Positions 60,773-64,000 of a stretch of DNA of 64,000 nt are shown piece by piece; the stretch's first letter is position 1, and each line of letters opens with the position of its first letter. The position numbers were made by a program, and so were the translations under genes. The notes below the pieces were generated by a model that saw only the letters and a list, made by a program, of their open reading frames with translations, was not told the DNA's origin and made no database searches. The DNA is taken from contig CALFMO010000063.1 in the NCBI GenBank assembly GCA_937879855.1, forward strand, positions 78,995 through 142,994. Direction: 5' to 3'. The DNA comes from an uncultured Acidobacteriaceae bacterium (GTDB lineage Bacteria > Acidobacteriota > Terriglobia > Terriglobales > Acidobacteriaceae).

Positions 60773-61714
60773 ATGCGCATTTTATTTTGCGGCGAAACGT
60801 TTCCAGCGGCTCGAGTCCTGCTGCAGAAGCGGCTGCCAAACGACGAGCTTCTGCTATGGCGTGACCGCAACGCCCCGGCGGAGGCGAACGATGTGGATGT
60901 CTTGATACCCATGATGTTCAGCATCGACACGTCCGTGATGAACCGACTGCGCCCTCGGCTGATCCAGCAATGGGGTTCAAGCCTGGAGGGCGTCGATTTG
61001 GAAGGGGCTCGAGCCCGAGGGATTGCAGTTGCCAGCGTACGCACGTCTGGCAGCAATGCGGAGTCTGTGGGGGAACACGCGCTCTTATTGATGCTCGCGC
61101 TGCTTCGGCAATTGCCGCGGGCGCAGGCGAATGTGCGAGCCGGGATTCTTGGAGCTCCATTGGGGCGCATGCTTAGCGGACGAACCGTTTGTCTTTATGG
61201 TCTTGGCGCAACCGCACTTGCACTGGCAAAGCGTCTCCACGCTCTCGATGTAACGCTGGCCGGCATCACGCGCGATCCCCGGGCGGAAAAGGTGGCCGCC
61301 TTTGGGCTGAATGCGTGCTACTCCACGAGCGAACGCGAAACATGCCTTCGTCAAACCGACATTCTGGTGCTTTGTGCCAGACTCTGCAGTGAAACGCGAG
61401 GCCTGATCGATGACAGCGTTTTTGGTGCACTGCCCGTGGGGGCGTATCTGGTGAATGTCGCGCGTGGAGCGTTAGTGAAGTACGACGCTCTCTACAATGC
61501 ACTTTACTGCGAACACCTTGCCGGAGCTGGCCTGGACGTTTATTGGGAAGAACCCATTCCTCCGGATGATCGACTGTTGGGTTTCCCGAACGTGATCGCC
61601 ACTCCTCACATTGCCGGTGTCACCGACCGCTCGTATGGAGAGATTGCGGATGCGGTCGCGTCAAACATCGAGTGCCTCCGGCGGGGGGAATCTCTGGTCA
61701 ACCGTGTTATCTGA
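60773..61714 (+). CDS. D-2-hydroxyacid dehydrogenase family protein (third in window)
   Basis: A 313-residue NAD-binding 2-hydroxyacid dehydrogenase. The nucleotide motif is VCLYGLGATALALAKRL (GxGxxA rather than GxGxxG). Other features are LVNVARGALVKYDALYNAL (Arg), GLDVYWEEPIPPDD (Glu) and IATPHIAGVTDRSYGE (His). It starts 35 bp after the amidohydrolase gene and could be in its operon. Immediately downstream, at 61741, lies a fragment of dnaN. Confidence 0.88.
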   Translation: MRILFCGETFPAARVLLQKRLPNDELLLWRDRNAPAEANDVDVLIPMMFSIDTSVMNRLRPRLIQQWGSSLEGVDLEGARARGIAVASVRTSGSNAESVGEHALLLMLALLRQLPRAQANVRAGILGAPLGRMLSGRTVCLYGLGATALALAKRLHALDVTLAGITRDPRAEKVAAFGLNACYSTSERETCLRQTDILVLCARLCSETRGLIDDSVFGALPVGAYLVNVARGALVKYDALYNALYCEHLAGAGLDVYWEEPIPPDDRLLGFPNVIATPHIAGVTDRSYGEIADAVASNIECLRRGESLVNRVI

Positions 61715-61740
61715 GCCGCATGCTCGATCTTCTTGCTTTG

Positions 61741-61877
61741 CAATTTCGCACGAGGAGTCCCGCTACACGCATTGCTCATCTTGCAGCCGGACTCGATGGC
61801 GATGGTTGCCACGGACGGCCACCGGCTGGCCGACATAATGACAGAGCGAAACACCGTAGGCGTAAATTCGGAGACTG
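61741..61877 (+). pseudogene. dnaN fragment (copy of 46751-46896)
   Basis: About 137 bp nearly identical to part of the clamp gene, covering the region that encodes LQPDSMAMVATDGHRLA. It carries a 10-bp deletion after CGCTACACGC and about ten substitutions. It cannot encode a clamp. The very high identity shows recent duplication from, or shared origin with, the element at 37-47 kb. Confidence 0.85.
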
Positions 61878-61943
61878 CCACATAGGTCTTCACAGCAATG
61901 TCCCGATGAAAATTGAACGCGGTAAACTACTGGCTGAGTCTCT

Positions 61944-62600
61944 ATGCATCAGATCCTGGTTTATTCCGATTCTTTGACGTGGGGCATCATTCCCAATACC
62001 CGCAATCGGTTGCCTTTCGACGAGCGCTGGCCAGGCGTGCTCGAGAACAAACTAAATACTTCCGGGAAGAGGGTGCGCCTGATTGAAGACTGCTTAAATG
62101 GTCGACGTACCGTCTGGGATGACCCCTTCAAACCAGGACGAAGAGGGATCGAGGGTCTCGCGCAACGTGTTGAGATCAACTCGCCCTTATCGCTTGTCAT
62201 CCTGATGTTGGGGACGAATGATTTTCAGTTTTCCCATCCGTACAACGACGCTTGGTCAGCAGCTCAAGGAATAGCCATGCTGGTCAACGAGATTCGGAAG
62301 GCACCCATTGAACCAGGGATGCCTGTGCCGCCAGTATTAATAGTTTCCCCACCGCAAATTCGCACTCCGCAAGGAAGCATTGCAGCAAAGTTTCGTGACG
62401 CCGAGTTGAGATGCACCGGTCTAGCGCAGGCCTATGCGCAGGTAGCATCCAGTCTCTTATGTCCCTTTTTTGATGCAGAGACTGTCACGAGTGCCAGTAG
62501 CGTTGATGGCGTGCATCTCGATCGAGATCAGCACCTAAAACTAGGCAATGCACTAGCCGACAGCGTGCAATCGATCCTCCAAGCACCCCCGGTTAGGTAG
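61944..62600 (+). CDS. SGNH/GDSL hydrolase (arylesterase-like)
   Basis: A 218-residue SGNH-fold esterase. Block I is ILVYSDSLTWG (the nucleophile Ser in DSL), block II lies around DCLNGRRTVWDDP (Gly), block III is LMLGTNDFQ (Asn) and block V is SVDGVHLDRDQH (Asp and His). This matches the arylesterase/acyl-CoA thioesterase-like group that hydrolyses short esters. No signal peptide is present, so it is cytoplasmic. It lies between the dnaN fragment and repeat C copy 2, like a cargo gene placed inside element debris. Confidence 0.88.
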   Translation: MHQILVYSDSLTWGIIPNTRNRLPFDERWPGVLENKLNTSGKRVRLIEDCLNGRRTVWDDPFKPGRRGIEGLAQRVEINSPLSLVILMLGTNDFQFSHPYNDAWSAAQGIAMLVNEIRKAPIEPGMPVPPVLIVSPPQIRTPQGSIAAKFRDAELRCTGLAQAYAQVASSLLCPFFDAETVTSASSVDGVHLDRDQHLKLGNALADSVQSILQAPPVR

Positions 62601-63018
62601 GACCATGGTGTCGCTATCGAGTGTCTGCGCCCGAGTGACGAGCAAACCTGAAGTTATATGAACGCGGACACTGGATTGCATCGGTGGTTTTCGGCGAACG
62701 AGACGTGACGTTGTCCCGAAGTCGCCTTGTGGGAAATCTCAGAGATGCTGCCATCCGCGTTCGCCGGGTGGCAGATAATACGAATCCGCGTGAAACCCGT
62801 CACGCAACGTAGCGTCACGTCTCGCCTCGCCTACAGCGAACCCTTGGGAGCAAAAGCGCCGCGCAAGTATTCAGAGTGCTCGTGCGGCTACGTGCGCATG
62901 CTGCTGGCCATGCCTCGGTCGGATGAGTTCCGAAGGGCTATTCCTCGGCAGGTTGCTCGCCAGCATGGCCTGCCTCCGCTTCACCGTCCGTCTGCAATGC
63001 TGAAACGCTTGATCGACG
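62601..63018. other. Gap with repeat C copy 2 and no recognised gene
   Basis: Apart from repeat C at 62715-62824, nothing recognisable. The DNA at 62825-63018 is GC-rich and open in several frames, probably by composition. Confidence 0.5.
62715..62824. repeat. Repeat C, copy 2
   Basis: Matches 49861-49974 in the same orientation (core TCCGCGTTCGCCGGGTGGCA). Together with the dnaN fragment it keeps the order dnaN-then-repeat C seen at the main element. Confidence 0.75.
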
Positions 63019-63819
63019 ATGTCCAGCGCGCCACTTGCCTGCAACCTGCCTTCGATTCCGGCTCCCTGGGAAGGGTCGTCCTTCTTGCGCAGGTATTCCA
63101 AGTCCTCCGCTGCCGCAGCGGGTCCCGTGCCGACTGGCATCAAGAACGTGGTCCTCGTGCATGGCGCATTTGCCGATGGCTCTGGCTGGGAAGCCGTCGC
63201 CAAGATCCTCGAGAAGGATGGCTACACGGTCTCGGTTGCTCAACCCCCCGAGACTTCCTACGCCGACGACCAAAAGTCCACGAGGGCCGTAATCGACGCC
63301 ATGGGCGGGCCGGTCGTCCTGGTCGGCCATAGCTACGGCGGGTCCATCATCAGCGAAGCCGCCAATGATCCAAACGTTGCGGCACTGGTCTACATCGCCG
63401 CCTTTGCACTCGATGAAGGCGACAGCTGTGCGTCGATCGAACAGGCCCTGCCGCAAGCTTCCAAGGCATTCAAGCCGGACAGCAACGGCAACTGGTGGAT
63501 AGAACAGGAGCATTTCGCTGCCGACTTCGCGGCGGACGTACCGCCCGCCGAGTCCCACTACATGGCTATATCGCAGGTGCCGATCTCCACCGACTCGTTC
63601 ACGCACAAGGTCACGTCGCCCGCCTGGAAGACCAAGCCCACCTGGTACATGGTGGCCACCGCAGACCGGTCGATCAATCCGGACCAGGAGCGCATGATGG
63701 CGAAGCGCGCCAAGGCCAAGACGGTCGAAGTGAATGCCAGCCATGTGGCCTACATGTCTCACCCGAAGGAAACGGCCAAGCTCATCGAGGAGGCCGCCAC
63801 CTCCGCGCACGCCAATTAG
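63019..63819 (+). CDS. Alpha/beta hydrolase
   Basis: An alpha/beta hydrolase of ~230 conserved residues. NVVLVHGAFADGSGWE is the oxyanion region, VVLVGHSYGGSIIS the nucleophile elbow (GHSYGG), YMVATADRSINPDQER the acid region and NASHVAYMSHPKETAK the His region. This is the small esterase group similar to plant salicylate esterases and bacterial homologues. The conserved part begins at about residue 38; the first 37 residues after ATG 63019 are unlike any leader I know, and the true start may be further in. A paralogue starts 132 bp downstream at 63951. Confidence 0.82.
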   Translation: MSSAPLACNLPSIPAPWEGSSFLRRYSKSSAAAAGPVPTGIKNVVLVHGAFADGSGWEAVAKILEKDGYTVSVAQPPETSYADDQKSTRAVIDAMGGPVVLVGHSYGGSIISEAANDPNVAALVYIAAFALDEGDSCASIEQALPQASKAFKPDSNGNWWIEQEHFAADFAADVPPAESHYMAISQVPISTDSFTHKVTSPAWKTKPTWYMVATADRSINPDQERMMAKRAKAKTVEVNASHVAYMSHPKETAKLIEEAATSAHAN

Positions 63820-63950
63820 CAGCCAGTAAGTCTTTACGTCGTAAGTGAATTGCATGTCCCTCGCGCCAGACAAGAGTGGTTTGGCGCGAAGACGGGGAAC
63901 ACCGAGAATCAACTGATCCGTCTGGATCTCTACTGCAAAGGAGAATAATC

Positions 63951-64000
63951 GTGAGTCAGCATATTAAGAATGTAGTTCTGGTGCATGGAGCTTTCGCGGA
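63951..64000 (+). CDS. Alpha/beta hydrolase, N-terminal start only (3' end outside window)
   Basis: GTG 63951 follows AAAGGAG at 6-7 bp spacing and opens SQHIKNVVLVHGAFA, almost the same as the oxyanion segment of the preceding hydrolase. It is thus a tandem paralogue, probably co-transcribed, cut by the window edge. Confidence 0.75.
   Translation, partial: MSQHIKNVVLVHGAFA

Noticed and set aside
62938..63912. A 324-codon minus-strand frame opposite the alpha/beta hydrolase
   Set aside because: It is the antisense of a gene with clear catalytic motifs, has no domain of its own and arises from the GC-rich third positions of the plus-strand gene.

Overview
The window looks like a chromosome of an Acidobacteriota member, probably class Terriglobia. 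This is inferred from gene style, not from a marker gene: a winged-helix/TPR 'CadC-like' regulator, a MacB-type permease fragment, clusters of Tat-exported hydrolases and PQQ dehydrogenases are all typical of that group. No rRNA, CRISPR array or convincing complete tRNA was seen.

Region 1 (1-26.1 kb) is a dense catabolic island. After the end of a PQQ dehydrogenase come a hydantoinase/oxoprolinase pair (hyuB-hyuA-like, + strand) and an eight-gene minus-strand operon: MFS transporter, second HyuB, Tat-exported hydrolase, two D-2-hydroxyacid dehydrogenases, aldehyde dehydrogenase, double cupin, SDR. Facing this operon are a GSAM-like aminotransferase, a second Tat hydrolase and an IclR regulator. 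Then follow a minus-strand operon (HpcH/HpaI aldolase, acetamidase/formamidase with a zinc-ribbon insert, NHL-repeat protein, SnoaL-like protein) and a secreted clan GH-A glycosidase. Three promoters in this island share a GTTTC-N6-GAAAC palindrome placed 15-17 bp upstream of a TTGACA -35 box. This suggests one IclR-controlled regulon: secreted hydrolases, one importer, and intracellular amide, aldehyde and hydroxyacid steps. The substrate cannot be named from sequence.

Region 2 (26.3-36.9 kb) is low-density accessory DNA. It holds pseudogenes (HxlR fragment, truncated GHKL ATPase, SMC-like ATPase without a Walker A, frameshifted zinc protein), small zinc-ribbon genes, an IS110-family transposase, a STAS protein, an exported nitrilase-family protein and a possible SUKH-like protein.

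Region 3 (37.2-47.4 kb) is the most notable part, a plasmid/ICE-type module. It consists of a strawberry-notch-like methylase-helicase (broken by a -1 frameshift), a solitary HipA-like kinase, PRTRC proteins E, C, F, B and ThiF (a predicted bacterial ubiquitin-like conjugation cassette: Ubl-like C, E2-like B, E1-like ThiF), and an extra DNA polymerase III beta clamp. PRTRC A (JAB-like), D and ParB were not found.

Region 4 (47.4-64 kb) mixes repeats and remnants of the element with ordinary genes. Remnants are a second dnaN fragment at 61.7 kb, three copies of a ~90-210 bp repeat, two copies of a ~110 bp repeat and an ACTGC...TTATGCTTC motif. Ordinary genes are a TPR regulator, an exported cupin, an ABC transporter with truncated permease, a GlxA/AraC regulator, an SDR-AHSA1 fusion coupled to an exported amidohydrolase, a third hydroxyacid dehydrogenase, an SGNH hydrolase and two tandem alpha/beta hydrolases, the last cut by the window edge.
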